Assembly (NCBI GenBank): GCA_030063045.1
Contig: JAQSEB010000048.1
Coordinates: 124,001 to 188,000 of the forward strand
DNA from: Pratylenchus scribneri
Taxonomy: Eukaryota > Nematoda > Chromadorea > Rhabditida > Pratylenchidae
Length of the DNA: 64,000 bases
Direction: 5' to 3'
The notes under the pieces were generated by a model. It was not told the DNA's origin. It searched no databases and worked only from the letters and a program-made list of their open reading frames with translations. Positions 50,471-58,017 of the stretch are shown in pieces (the first letter of the stretch is position 1; each line of letters starts with the position of its first letter). A program made the position numbers and the translations under genes.

Positions 50471-50960
50471 AAATTCCAAAAATTTCAAAATTTTGATGAC
50501 GTCATCATCTCATTGGTGACGCCATCACTGACGTCATAAAAGGCGACACTTGTTTCGAAATAATTTTAGAAAAATTCCAAAAATTTCAAAATTTTGATGA
50601 CGTCATCATCTCATTGATGAAGTCATCATTGACGTCATAAAAGGCGACAGTTGTTTCGAAATAATTTTAGAAAAATTCCAAAAATTTCAAAATTTTGATG
50701 ACGTCATCATCTCATTGATGACGTCATCATTGACGTCATAAAAGGCGTCAGTTGTTGCGAAATAATTTTAGAAAAATTCCAAAAATTTCAAAATTTTGAT
50801 GACGTTATCATCTCATTGATGACGTCATCATTGACGTCATAAAGGAGTCAGGTGTTTCGTAATAAATTTTTAATTCAAAATTTGATTATGTCATGAATGA
50901 CGTAATTCGTGACGTCATTTTTAATGACGTCACCAATTATAATTAATGACGTCATAAAAA
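50471..50960. repeat. CRE-rich tandem repeat array 1 (about 101-bp units)
   Basis: Four good units start near 50494, 50595, 50697 and 50798, followed by a degenerate one. Each unit carries up to three TGACGTCA-type palindromes (TTTTGATGACGTCATCATC, TGATGACGTCATCATT, TGACGTCATAAAAGG) plus a constant TTTTAGAAAAATTCCAAAAA tail. TGACGTCA is the CREB/ATF consensus. The array lies upstream of the polymerase gene and downstream of the 151-residue frame. Confidence 0.85.
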
Positions 50961-51085
50961 GTCATCTGTTTTCTAAAAATATTTTTAGAAAATTCCAAAA
51001 ATTTCAAAATTTAGTAATTCAATTTATCGATTTAATTATACATATTAATGGTATCATGACAACTAAATTTCTCTTCATCTTTCTT

Positions 51086-51541
51086 TTATTTCAATTTTTG
51101 CTTCTCTAGTTCAATGCTTGCAAGAATTTCTCCAAATTTTTGTTTCATCTCAAAATTCCTTTTCCTCTCCTTTCTGATTTTGCATGGCCACTTTATGATG
51201 ATTCTATCCACGAATTGTTTTAAATAGTTAATTCGTTTTGAATCCTTTAGGCGTTGTTGGCCGGCAGTCCTTCGAACTTTAGGAAGCCAATGATCGTCAT
51301 TTCGAAAACACTTGATGCATCCATGGATATCACACCCATTTATCTCCACAATTATGCGCTCAATTTCGCCACGTTTATTTTTCTTCTCGTAATAACCGTC
51401 GACCGAGAATGGTCCAAATTTCCTTTCTCCATCTTTTGAATAAAATGCTTGAATTTTGATGCCTTCTTCTTCTTCTAGCCATTTCAAATATTGGTATGCA
51501 ATTATGGATTGGCTGTAATTTTTGCCATTTAACTGAATCAT
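51086..51541 (-). CDS. Standalone VSR-like nuclease-fold protein, paralogue of the polymerase insert
   Basis: A 151-residue intronless protein. Residues about 15-130 parallel the insert of the Maverick polymerase in order: a YYAVK/YQYLKW start, KDGERKFGPFSVDGYYE versus PEGEKKIGKYEVDGF, IIVEINGCDIHGCIKCF versus KIIEFNGCQYHGCPYCF, then TAGQQRLKDSKRINYL versus TAGWHRQKDNERLEFF. The D...E-x-N-GC-x-HGC-x-x-C pattern resembles very-short-patch-repair (VSR) endonucleases, a PD-(D/E)XK fold. It may be a DNA-end or mismatch nuclease acting with the polymerase. The function is inferred. The gene has its own TATA box at 51629-51635. Confidence 0.65.
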   Translation of the reverse strand: MIQLNGKNYSQSIIAYQYLKWLEEEEGIKIQAFYSKDGERKFGPFSVDGYYEKKNKRGEIERIIVEINGCDIHGCIKCFRNDDHWLPKVRRTAGQQRLKDSKRINYLKQFVDRIIIKWPCKIRKERKRNFEMKQKFGEILASIELEKQKLK

Positions 51542-51997
51542 GTGTCAGATGATTTAGAATATTTAAAATAATAATTTAAGACTTTAAAATTTTTGATAAG
51601 TATGACTCGAATTCGAAAATTTCGGGCAATTTATACCCATTAAGTGGGTGTGCCTAGGACCAAATTCATATAGCCAATCAGCGATGAGTAGACAAAAGCT
51701 TACATTTTCTTAAAAAATCTTAAATCTAAATGTTGAAATTTTATCTAAATATAGAAAATCTAACAATAAAGGTCAAAGCTCAAAGTTTAAAGATCAATGA
51801 TCAAAAGTTCAAAGTTCAAAAATCAGTTCAAAGAATAAAACTCAAAGATCAAAAATTAAGGCCAGGATCAAAGATCAAAAAAATATAAAAATATTGAATA
51901 ATTAAATTTATTATTCTTTTATAAATGATTTAAGATGTATAATATAAAAACGTATGAATATAATGAAAATTTATTTTTATTATAATTTAATTTTCCT
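51542..51997. other. Spacer between the VSR-like and zinc-ribbon genes
   Basis: 456 bp. It holds the VSR-like gene promoter and, at about 51770-51890, a run of short near-repeats built on AAGATCAAA and AAGTTCAAA. No gene is seen. Confidence 0.4.
51629..51635 (-). promoter_or_regulatory. TATA box of the VSR-like gene
   Basis: TATAAAT on the minus strand, in context ATGGGTATAAATTGCC, 88 nt before the ATG at 51541. Confidence 0.5.
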
Positions 51998-52408
51998 CTA
52001 TTCTTTTTCCATTTTTTCCACGAACTTCTTTGGCGTTGCTGGGGCCATGAGATTGGTCATCCAGCAGTTTATGCGAACACAACGGGGGCAAAGGTGGATT
52101 TTTACATCCACTCCATTGTTATTGCGATTCCACTTTTCGGTAGAGTGGAACAATTTATACTGACAGCTACCACATAAGCGAAACATCAACACTGTTTTAC
52201 CTTTGAAAAGTTTCCACAATTGCTTTTCTTCTGATTGTTCCAATTTTTTCTGCAAATCCGTGATTGGTACTGCTTCCATGTGTTGATTAATCGATGCAGT
52301 CGGAATATTATTTGTTTGATTTGTTTGCTCCATAGCTTGACCCTCCTCAATCTCATTATTTTTTGTTTGCTCAGTTTTAGCTGGAATAGGAGAACTTGGA
52401 GAACTCAT
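51998..52408 (-). CDS. Zinc-ribbon-like small protein of the Maverick, unknown function
   Basis: A 136-residue intronless protein. The first 50 residues are polar and Gln/Asn/Thr-rich. A charged helix (about 51-66) follows. Then come two Cys pairs, LCGSC (79, 82) and LCPRC (107, 110), separated by 24 residues, the spacing of a zinc ribbon. A short basic helix ends the protein. Zinc ribbons in viruses often act as transcription factors or nucleic-acid adaptors, but no specific role can be given. The TATA box is 62 nt upstream. It is divergent from the innexin gene, with CRE array 2 between them. Confidence 0.6.
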   Translation of the reverse strand: MSSPSSPIPAKTEQTKNNEIEEGQAMEQTNQTNNIPTASINQHMEAVPITDLQKKLEQSEEKQLWKLFKGKTVLMFRLCGSCQYKLFHSTEKWNRNNNGVDVKIHLCPRCVRINCWMTNLMAPATPKKFVEKMEKE

Positions 52409-52469
52409 TTTATTATTTAAAAATTTGTAAATTTTTTGAAGAATGAAAATTTTAGAAAAATTTCACTCC

Positions 52470-52476
52470 TTTTATA
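52470..52476 (-). promoter_or_regulatory. TATA box of the zinc-ribbon gene
   Basis: TATAAAA on the minus strand, in context GGGTATAAAAGGAGTG, 62 nt before the ATG at 52408. Confidence 0.6.
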
Positions 52477-52544
52477 CCCAAAAAATTAAGTGGCAGAATG
52501 CAAAATGCCAGAAAGACATAATCAAGCAAATCAAATAAGAATCC

Positions 52545-53030
52545 AAAAATTTCAATAATTCTAAGAATTTCAAAATTTTGATGACGTCATCCTATCATTG
52601 ATGACGTCATCACTGACGTCATAAAAGACGACAGTTGTTTCGAAATAATTTTAGAAAAATTCCAAAAATTTTCAAAATTTTGATGACGTCATCATCTCAT
52701 TGATGACGTCATTACTGACGTCATAAAAGGCAACAGTTGTTTCCAAATAATTTTAGAAAAATTCCAAAAATTTCAAAATTTTGATGACGTCATCATATCA
52801 TTGATGACGTCATTACTGACGTCATAAAAGCGACAGTTGTTGCGAAATAATTTTAGAAAAATTCCAAAAATTTCAAAATTTTGATGACGTCATCATCTCA
52901 TTGATGACGTCATCACTGACGTTATAAAAGGCGTCAGTTGTTTCGTAATAATTTTAGAAAAATACCAAAAATTTTCAAAATTTTGATGACGTCATCATCT
53001 CATTGATGACGTCATTACTGACGTCATGTC
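52545..53030. repeat. CRE-rich tandem repeat array 2 (about 101-bp units), divergent promoter
   Basis: Five units of the same repeat as array 1 (starts near 52580, 52683, 52783, 52885 and 52985) lie between the divergent zinc-ribbon and innexin genes. The units carry perfect TGACGTCA palindromes in pairs plus TGACGTCATAAAAG. The likely role is an enhancer or bidirectional promoter responding to a host CREB/ATF-type bZIP factor. That role is inferred. Confidence 0.85.
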
Positions 53031-53057
53031 AATTGTTTTGATTATGAAATAAAGTAG

Positions 53058-53065
53058 TATTTAAA
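53058..53065 (+). promoter_or_regulatory. TATA-like box of the innexin gene
   Basis: TATTTAAA lies 35-42 nt before the ATG at 53100, just after CRE array 2. Confidence 0.45.
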
Positions 53066-53099
53066 CGCGTGAATTTTATTAAAAATTTCATTTTTCAAC

Positions 53100-54131
53100 A
53101 TGTATTTTATTCCATTTATGAATAATGTTTTTAAAATTTTTAAAAACAAATATAATAATCCTATCGAACGCCTTAATTATTATGTTACACCTACTATTTT
53201 ACTTATTTTTACGGTTTTCCTAACAGCAAAACAGTATTTTGGAAAACCGATTCAGTGCATCATTCCAGCAGAATTTAAGAATGGATGGGATGAATACGTT
53301 GAAGATTATTGCTTTGTTCAAAATACATATCAAATTCCTAACAAAGAACTGTTTAGTATTGACACTGCTTTATTTGGTTTTGCAAATGTGAAAAAAGAAA
53401 TAAATTACTACAAATGGATTCCATTAATGCTTATTTTGCAAGCACTTATGTTTTATGGTCCAAATATCATTTGGAAAATCTTCAAATACACATTTAAATT
53501 GGACTCCATAATTAATAGTGCATCTAAATTTAATACGCCATCGGTACGATTAAGGAAAATTTCAACAAATCTCAAACAAAATTTTATTTATTCTAAATGT
53601 CTCCCATTTAATTGTTATATTGCAATTGCCTACGTGTTTACCAAATTACTTTCTCTACTAAATTTACTAGCTCAGTTTGCTCTTCTTAATTTATTTATCA
53701 ATGAAAACTATATTTATTGGGGATGGACTACCATAAAGACAATTTGGTATGGAAATGAATGGATCGAATCTCCAATGTTTCCACGGATTACTCTCTGCGA
53801 TTTCAAACTCTATCGACTTGGTGCTGACCATAATCATACAGTACAATGCGTTTTAATGATTAATATGTTCAATGAGAAAATTTATCTATTTTTATGGTAC
53901 TGGTTTTTCTTATTACTAATTGCATCTTTGTTTGATCTTTTGTTTTGCATATTTAACTCAATAGTTGCACCACTTTTATGGAAAAGGAAACTGCGTAAAA
54001 TATATGGTGGAGCATATCTAACAATTGATGGTATCTTCATTCTAAAAATACTTGAACAGGAGATGGGAAGCGAGAAAACTATTGAAATATTTAGCGAGAT
54101 AACAAAAGATAAATCGATTGAAAAATTTTAA
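53100..54131 (+). CDS. Innexin (gap-junction / hemichannel protein) carried by the Maverick
   Basis: An intronless, complete 343-residue innexin. Four membrane segments lie at about 28-46, 106-126, 172-200 and 258-284. The family signature after loop 1 is YYKWIPLMLILQALMFYGP. Extracellular loop 1 has its Cys pair in PIQCIIPAEF and EDYCFVQNTY. Loop 2 has FPRITLCDFK and HTVQCVLMINMFNEKIYLFL, again with both Cys. The loop cysteines needed for docking are all kept and no stop interrupts the frame. Innexins form invertebrate gap junctions and hemichannels. Host innexin genes normally have introns and longer C-tails; this one has neither. It is on the plus strand between element genes, so it appears to be captured cargo comparable in kind to the vinnexins of ichnoviruses. 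Confidence 0.93.
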   Translation: MYFIPFMNNVFKIFKNKYNNPIERLNYYVTPTILLIFTVFLTAKQYFGKPIQCIIPAEFKNGWDEYVEDYCFVQNTYQIPNKELFSIDTALFGFANVKKEINYYKWIPLMLILQALMFYGPNIIWKIFKYTFKLDSIINSASKFNTPSVRLRKISTNLKQNFIYSKCLPFNCYIAIAYVFTKLLSLLNLLAQFALLNLFINENYIYWGWTTIKTIWYGNEWIESPMFPRITLCDFKLYRLGADHNHTVQCVLMINMFNEKIYLFLWYWFFLLLIASLFDLLFCIFNSIVAPLLWKRKLRKIYGGAYLTIDGIFILKILEQEMGSEKTIEIFSEITKDKSIEKF

Positions 54132-54150
54132 TTGTACTGATTTAAAAAAG

Positions 54151-54158
54151 TATAAATA
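54151..54158 (+). promoter_or_regulatory. TATA box of the PAZ-domain gene
   Basis: TATAAATA lies 61 nt before the ATG at 54212. Confidence 0.6.
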
Positions 54159-54211
54159 CTTGAAAAATTTTGATTTTTTATCATTCTGATTCATTTTGAA
54201 AATTTTAAAAA

Positions 54212-54745
54212 ATGGTACTTCTATCGGATGAGTGTGCTAGTCTCTTGAATTGTAATGTAAAATCAATTCGAGATAACTATAAACACCCAATCAGTCAAGG
54301 TATCCTACATCAAGCCTTGGTTGGACGAAAAGCTCGTACTACCTATTCGAATCGAAATGGTGAGAAGGTAACGATTATAATTGGAGGTATTACAACAAAA
54401 GGCGCGCATGATATACCAGCCTTTGGTCGCCTTTCCAGAACATTCAACATTTCTGTTACTCAATATTTTTTTGCCCATCATGGAATTAAATTGCATAATC
54501 CTTTTCACCCTTGTTTGATTGAAATTTATCCAAGAGGAGAGAATAGATACTACCCGCTTGAATTGATGGAATTAATTGATGAAAAATCAGAATATAAAAT
54601 CACTTTGCCTTATTCAAAAGATTGGCTCGGTAATATGTTTGAAACAATTGAAGATTCGAAAAATGGAAAGAAACAATCTGAAGAGGACAGTGTTGATTTT
54701 GATTTAGAAAGTTGGAGAGCATGTTGTAGTCAAGACGCATGGTAA
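54212..54745 (+). CDS. PAZ-only Argonaute-derived protein carried by the Maverick
   Basis: A 177-residue intronless protein. Residues about 25-125 follow the linker-1/PAZ stretch of nematode Argonautes: a L(V)GRKARTTYSNRNGE strand, IIGGITTKGA, SVTQYFFAHHGIKL, HPCLIEIYP, then YYPLELMELI. In Argonautes these lead into the pocket that grips small-RNA 3' ends (Y-x-x-x-x-x-L/I and PCL-containing core, YxPLEL end). There is no N-terminal, MID or PIWI domain, and no room for them before the stop. After the domain comes an acidic tail. A free PAZ could bind small-RNA ends or Argonaute partners as a decoy, so RNAi interference is the natural hypothesis. It is unproven. Confidence 0.82.
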   Translation: MVLLSDECASLLNCNVKSIRDNYKHPISQGILHQALVGRKARTTYSNRNGEKVTIIIGGITTKGAHDIPAFGRLSRTFNISVTQYFFAHHGIKLHNPFHPCLIEIYPRGENRYYPLELMELIDEKSEYKITLPYSKDWLGNMFETIEDSKNGKKQSEEDSVDFDLESWRACCSQDAW

Positions 54746-55002
54746 CGAAACACACGCATACCATACGCATGCATTGACACATATTCCCTATATTTTACAC
54801 AATTTAATTGATAATTTTCAAATAATTCATTTCTTTTATTAATATTTTTGAAAAGTAAAATTATTTTTATTAATATTCATGTTTTCTTCCTCAAATTATA
54901 TAATTTGTCATCTAAATATTTTTTGAAAAATTCTAAAAATTTCAAAAATTTAATGATATAATCAATGTCAATAAATGACAATTTTTTCGTAACCCTTGAC
55001 CC

Positions 55003-55100
55003 TCTCCTCCGCCGCTACGCCCACGCTGCCGCCGCCGCCACGCCCACGCCGCCGCCACGCCGCCGCCGCCACGCCCACGCCGCCGCCACGCCGCCGCCTC
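55003..55100. repeat. GC-rich minisatellite (GCCGCCACGCC units)
   Basis: About 100 bp consist almost only of GCCGCC, ACGCCCACGCC and ACGCCGCCGCC words, in an element that is otherwise about 70 percent AT. It ends ten bases before the TATA box of the F-box/RING-like gene. Confidence 0.8.
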
Positions 55101-55109
55101 GGGAGAGTG

Positions 55110-55117
55110 TATAAAAA
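55110..55117 (+). promoter_or_regulatory. TATA box of the F-box/RING-like gene
   Basis: TATAAAAA lies 65 nt before the ATG at 55175. Confidence 0.6.
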
Positions 55118-55174
55118 TGAAGAAATTTTAGAAATTTCTCATTTGTTCTGAATTAAAATTAATTTATTTCTCCT

Positions 55175-55678
55175 ATGTTTTCCCAAAAAGAGGAAAAATT
55201 AAGACTTCCAAATGAAATACTCGCCGAAATTGTATCCTTCATACCTTACAAAGAAAAATTCGAACTTGATGGGGAAAAATGCTACAATCTCTTAGATTGT
55301 CCCAAGGGGGGTCTACTACTCTCATCAAAAGCTATTTCAATTCCATATGCAAACTTTTTACGTGCAACTTTGGAGAAGCGACATATTGAACTTAATAAAT
55401 TTGCAAAGGATATGAGAAAATTGTTAAGTGGTCAACTAAAATTTCGGGAAGCATTTGACGAGACACGGCATCGATATTATTTATTAGGACAGTTGGGATG
55501 GTATTGGGATATGCCCAAGAAAGATGAAGAAACACTTTGCTGTATTTGTTTCATGTGGGGAAATGATCAAAGCCGATTTGTGTTATGCAATAAAGGCGGA
55601 GTACATACATTACATAAAGGATGTCTAAAATTTTTCCCTCATTGTCTAATTTGTAGTCCACTTTGGGATCAAATGTAA
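55175..55678 (+). CDS. F-box-like / RING-like protein carried by the Maverick
   Basis: A 167-residue intronless protein. The N-terminus (about 9-30) reads LRLPNEILAEIVSFIPYKEK, the LP-x-E-(I/L)-x-x-(I/V) opening of an F-box helix bundle. The C-terminus has a C-x2-C (CCIC), C-x5-H-x2-H-x2-C (CNKGGVHTLHKGC) and C-x2-C (CLIC) order, which fits a RING-H2-type zinc site with a short second loop. An F-box binds Skp1 in SCF ligases and a RING recruits E2 enzymes, so both ends point to ubiquitin ligase function. Each match alone is modest. Having both in one small cargo gene strengthens the reading. It converges on the protease gene, with a 12-bp gap. Confidence 0.6.
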   Translation: MFSQKEEKLRLPNEILAEIVSFIPYKEKFELDGEKCYNLLDCPKGGLLLSSKAISIPYANFLRATLEKRHIELNKFAKDMRKLLSGQLKFREAFDETRHRYYLLGQLGWYWDMPKKDEETLCCICFMWGNDQSRFVLCNKGGVHTLHKGCLKFFPHCLICSPLWDQM

Positions 55679-55690
55679 TTTTGAATAAAT

Positions 55691-56140
55691 TTATTCAATA
55701 ATTTTATTAATCATATTTCGTACGAATAAATCGGATTGACCACAATTGTCTAATAATTTAATAAAATAATCATAAGAATAACCGAGTGAGAGGAAATATA
55801 TAAAAAGGATACAATATTGAGCACACGTTTCACTATCATATGCTTGATAGGATCTTTTGTTTTTAATAATTTTGGGAAATTTTGACAAAAAATTATTTAT
55901 AAATAAATTTATGGGTAAAGCATAGCTATCAAAATAAATCACTTCTCTTCCCATTCCATTTGTAAAAATTGCCACCCAATGTGAACCTCGGAATATATGA
56001 GGATCTAAATTTACAATAAGTGCCGAAGGATGTTTCAATGCTGAAGGATTAGGTAGAAGATTGCAGGGAAAACATCCTCGAAACACATTGCTTGTCTTTT
56101 TATTTTGATAAAGAATTTTACTAATTTGTTCCTCGTCCAT
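55691..56140 (-). CDS. pro: Adenain-like cysteine protease of the Maverick (maturation protease)
   Basis: A 149-residue protein. His54 in GSHWVAIF, Asp71 in IYFDSY, Gln99 and Cys106 in SETCAQYCILF form the Ulp1/adenain catalytic set. The Q-to-C spacing of seven is the same as in adenoviral protease, and a second Cys follows four residues on, as in that family. In Polintons it is thought to process capsid precursors during maturation. The start at 56140 overlaps the last 20 bp of the upstream membrane-protein gene, so the two are probably transcribed together. No defect is seen. Confidence 0.88.
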   Translation of the reverse strand: MDEEQISKILYQNKKTSNVFRGCFPCNLLPNPSALKHPSALIVNLDPHIFRGSHWVAIFTNGMGREVIYFDSYALPINLFINNFLSKFPKIIKNKRSYQAYDSETCAQYCILFIYFLSLGYSYDYFIKLLDNCGQSDLFVRNMINKIIE

Positions 56141-56552
56141 ATGGTGATCCTAATTCGATGTTCTCTTGATCTTTATTTTTATTTGTAATGATTCCTTTAA
56201 TATTTGATTTAAACCAAATGATTGATCGAATTTGGTAGAAAATTAAACTTCCAATTAGTAGAACAAATAATATGAGCATTCCCCAACAATATATATGGCC
56301 ATAAATGTTGCCATCTTTCGGGTTTTCTTTACACAAAAATGGCGTAGGAAAAGTGAAAGGAGTAGCGATCGGATGAATCAGCTCTCCAATAGGTTTTGAT
56401 GAATTTTCTGAACCAATTATTGATGAAATATTACCAGCTTGACTGAGGTAATAGGCGAATTCTGGAATTTCTTTTATATTGACATTGTTATCAACCGTTA
56501 GTGAAAGTATTGGCATAATAAATACCATTAGAATTGAATATAATAAAAACAT
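56121..56552 (-). CDS. Small secretory/membrane protein of the Maverick, unknown
   Basis: A 143-residue protein. The N-terminal 18 residues are a signal-peptide-like hydrophobic run. The ectodomain of about 70 residues contains Asn-x-Ser/Thr sites (GNISS, ENSS) and Pro-rich TPFTFPTPF. One TM segment follows at about 89-107 (CWGMLILFVLLIGSLIFYQI), then a basic cytoplasmic tail. The layout is that of a type I membrane protein. It lies between protease and capsid genes. It could be a virion-membrane or egress protein; it lacks the length expected of a fusogen. Not recognised. Confidence 0.6.
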   Translation of the reverse strand: MFLLYSILMVFIMPILSLTVDNNVNIKEIPEFAYYLSQAGNISSIIGSENSSKPIGELIHPIATPFTFPTPFLCKENPKDGNIYGHIYCWGMLILFVLLIGSLIFYQIRSIIWFKSNIKGIITNKNKDQENIELGSPYGRGTN

Positions 56553-56622
56553 TTTATCTTTAATAAAAAGTTACAATAATTGAAAATTTTTATAAATGAA
56601 ATTGAAAAATGAAAAGATTGAA

Positions 56623-57972
56623 TTAAATAGTGGTATCACTAGAAATCGTTCGATTCTTATCTAGCATAATCAGTGAATCAGCCTCACCCATCACTATCAA
56701 CATTAAGCCGCCATCTGGAACAGGTGACGCAAATTTAATGTTAACAGCTGTCGTACCATTTTTGATCAGATCAAAAAGACCGCCTTGATCTTCGCCGCTA
56801 TTAGTCATATTGAAAACATATATGCAATGCGTTTTACCGAATTGTACACGAGTTATTCCATTACCATTATTAGTATTTGTAAATCCAATTGCCTCATTCA
56901 TGTCATTGAATGGGCGAGAAAACTTTCCTTTATTATAATCCAGATCATATGGAACTTGTGGATATGTCCGGCCATTTGCAATAATACTAATTTCTCGCAC
57001 ATCAAAAGGTTGAAAATTGAAAGGACTTTTCTTAATATGGCCTAGATAATCTTCGTTAGATACCAATCCAAGTATAATTCTTCGTGGTATTTGATCCATA
57101 AAGAGATTTGCATTAAATTCAAATCTTCCTTGACTAATGAATAAAGATTTCATCATTGATTTTCGTACGGCATATCTAGCGGGTTTCATTTCTAGTTTTC
57201 GGGCAATATCTAAAGAGAGTCCATCCATCAAATCTACTTTTTTGACATAGAGTTTACAATTCATTACTTCAAATTCATATTCATCTGTATCCTCAGCATC
57301 TGGGGCAATTACTAAAAATTTCGTTGAATTAGGTAAAATTTCAATATCGATTTCATTATGTGAAATCAGATAGAGCGGCTGATTAAATAAATCTGCATCA
57401 ATTTTTGAAATGAATTGAATTGTTCTACTCTTTTCGAATAATTTTGTTCGTAAATCAAAACCGGCTCCTCCTTCTAAGGTATCTCCATTGTCCCCATGAT
57501 ATCCCGCTGCATTCAAATGGCTATTCTTTGCTTCCATACTATAAGATAGTTCATGAGAAAAATAGGATTTATAGGCCATTAAAGAATTTGAATTGAATAT
57601 TTCCCGCCCATTTATGCTAATCCTCATATTATTGATAAATGTGTTTCCAATTAATTGAATTGGCGCTACCTTCTCATTTGCTGGAAGATTTGTCCACACT
57701 CCTCCAATCTTTTTTCGTATACGAAATTCTGTGAGCAAATAACATTTTGAAAGGTCAATATAATTCTGTGATGAATGGATTTTAAAATGATACGGAGTAT
57801 CGGTTAAGGGATTGCTGGTTAAAATTTCGAAAACTTTAGCCGATGAGACACTGACATTGGTTGGTGGAATTTGAAAAAAATCCAATGCATTTGTAATTGA
57901 GTTTACACTATCGTTGTCAATTTTATGATAAGTCATGTTTAAGAATTTTAAAATTTTTGAAAAAAATTCCAT
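56623..57972 (-). CDS. mcp: Major capsid protein of the Maverick/Polinton (double jelly-roll)
   Basis: A 449-residue intronless protein with no internal stop. It belongs to the conserved animal Polinton capsid family (the F54H12.2-like group). Visible family features are the N-terminal VFEILTSNPLTDTPYHFKI strand, YIDLSKCYLLTEFRI, the LIGNTFINNMRISINGREIF block, DLFNQPLYLISHNEIDIEI, and the R-x-I-x-LG-L-V-x-x-x-x-Y-x-G-x-x-x-x-x-P-F-x-F central segment (IILGLVSNEDYLGHIKKSPF). It would form hexons of an icosahedral capsid. A TATATAAA box is about 30 nt upstream. Symbol descriptive. Confidence 0.87.
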   Translation of the reverse strand: MEFFSKILKFLNMTYHKIDNDSVNSITNALDFFQIPPTNVSVSSAKVFEILTSNPLTDTPYHFKIHSSQNYIDLSKCYLLTEFRIRKKIGGVWTNLPANEKVAPIQLIGNTFINNMRISINGREIFNSNSLMAYKSYFSHELSYSMEAKNSHLNAAGYHGDNGDTLEGGAGFDLRTKLFEKSRTIQFISKIDADLFNQPLYLISHNEIDIEILPNSTKFLVIAPDAEDTDEYEFEVMNCKLYVKKVDLMDGLSLDIARKLEMKPARYAVRKSMMKSLFISQGRFEFNANLFMDQIPRRIILGLVSNEDYLGHIKKSPFNFQPFDVREISIIANGRTYPQVPYDLDYNKGKFSRPFNDMNEAIGFTNTNNGNGITRVQFGKTHCIYVFNMTNSGEDQGGLFDLIKNGTTAVNIKFASPVPDGGLMLIVMGEADSLIMLDKNRTISSDTTI

Positions 57973-58001
57973 GAATGATTCTTGAAAATTAATGGAAGTT
58001 A

Positions 58002-58009
58002 TTTATATA
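58002..58009 (-). promoter_or_regulatory. TATA box of the major capsid gene
   Basis: TATATAAA on the minus strand, 30 nt before the ATG at 57972. Confidence 0.5.
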
Positions 58010-58017
58010 CACAATTT

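Larger units (their letters stand above)
54746..55174. other. Spacer with GC-rich minisatellite and promoter of the F-box/RING gene
   Basis: 429 bp: AT-rich sequence, then a GC-rich repeat (55003-55100), a TATA box and the 5' leader of the next gene. Confidence 0.45.
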
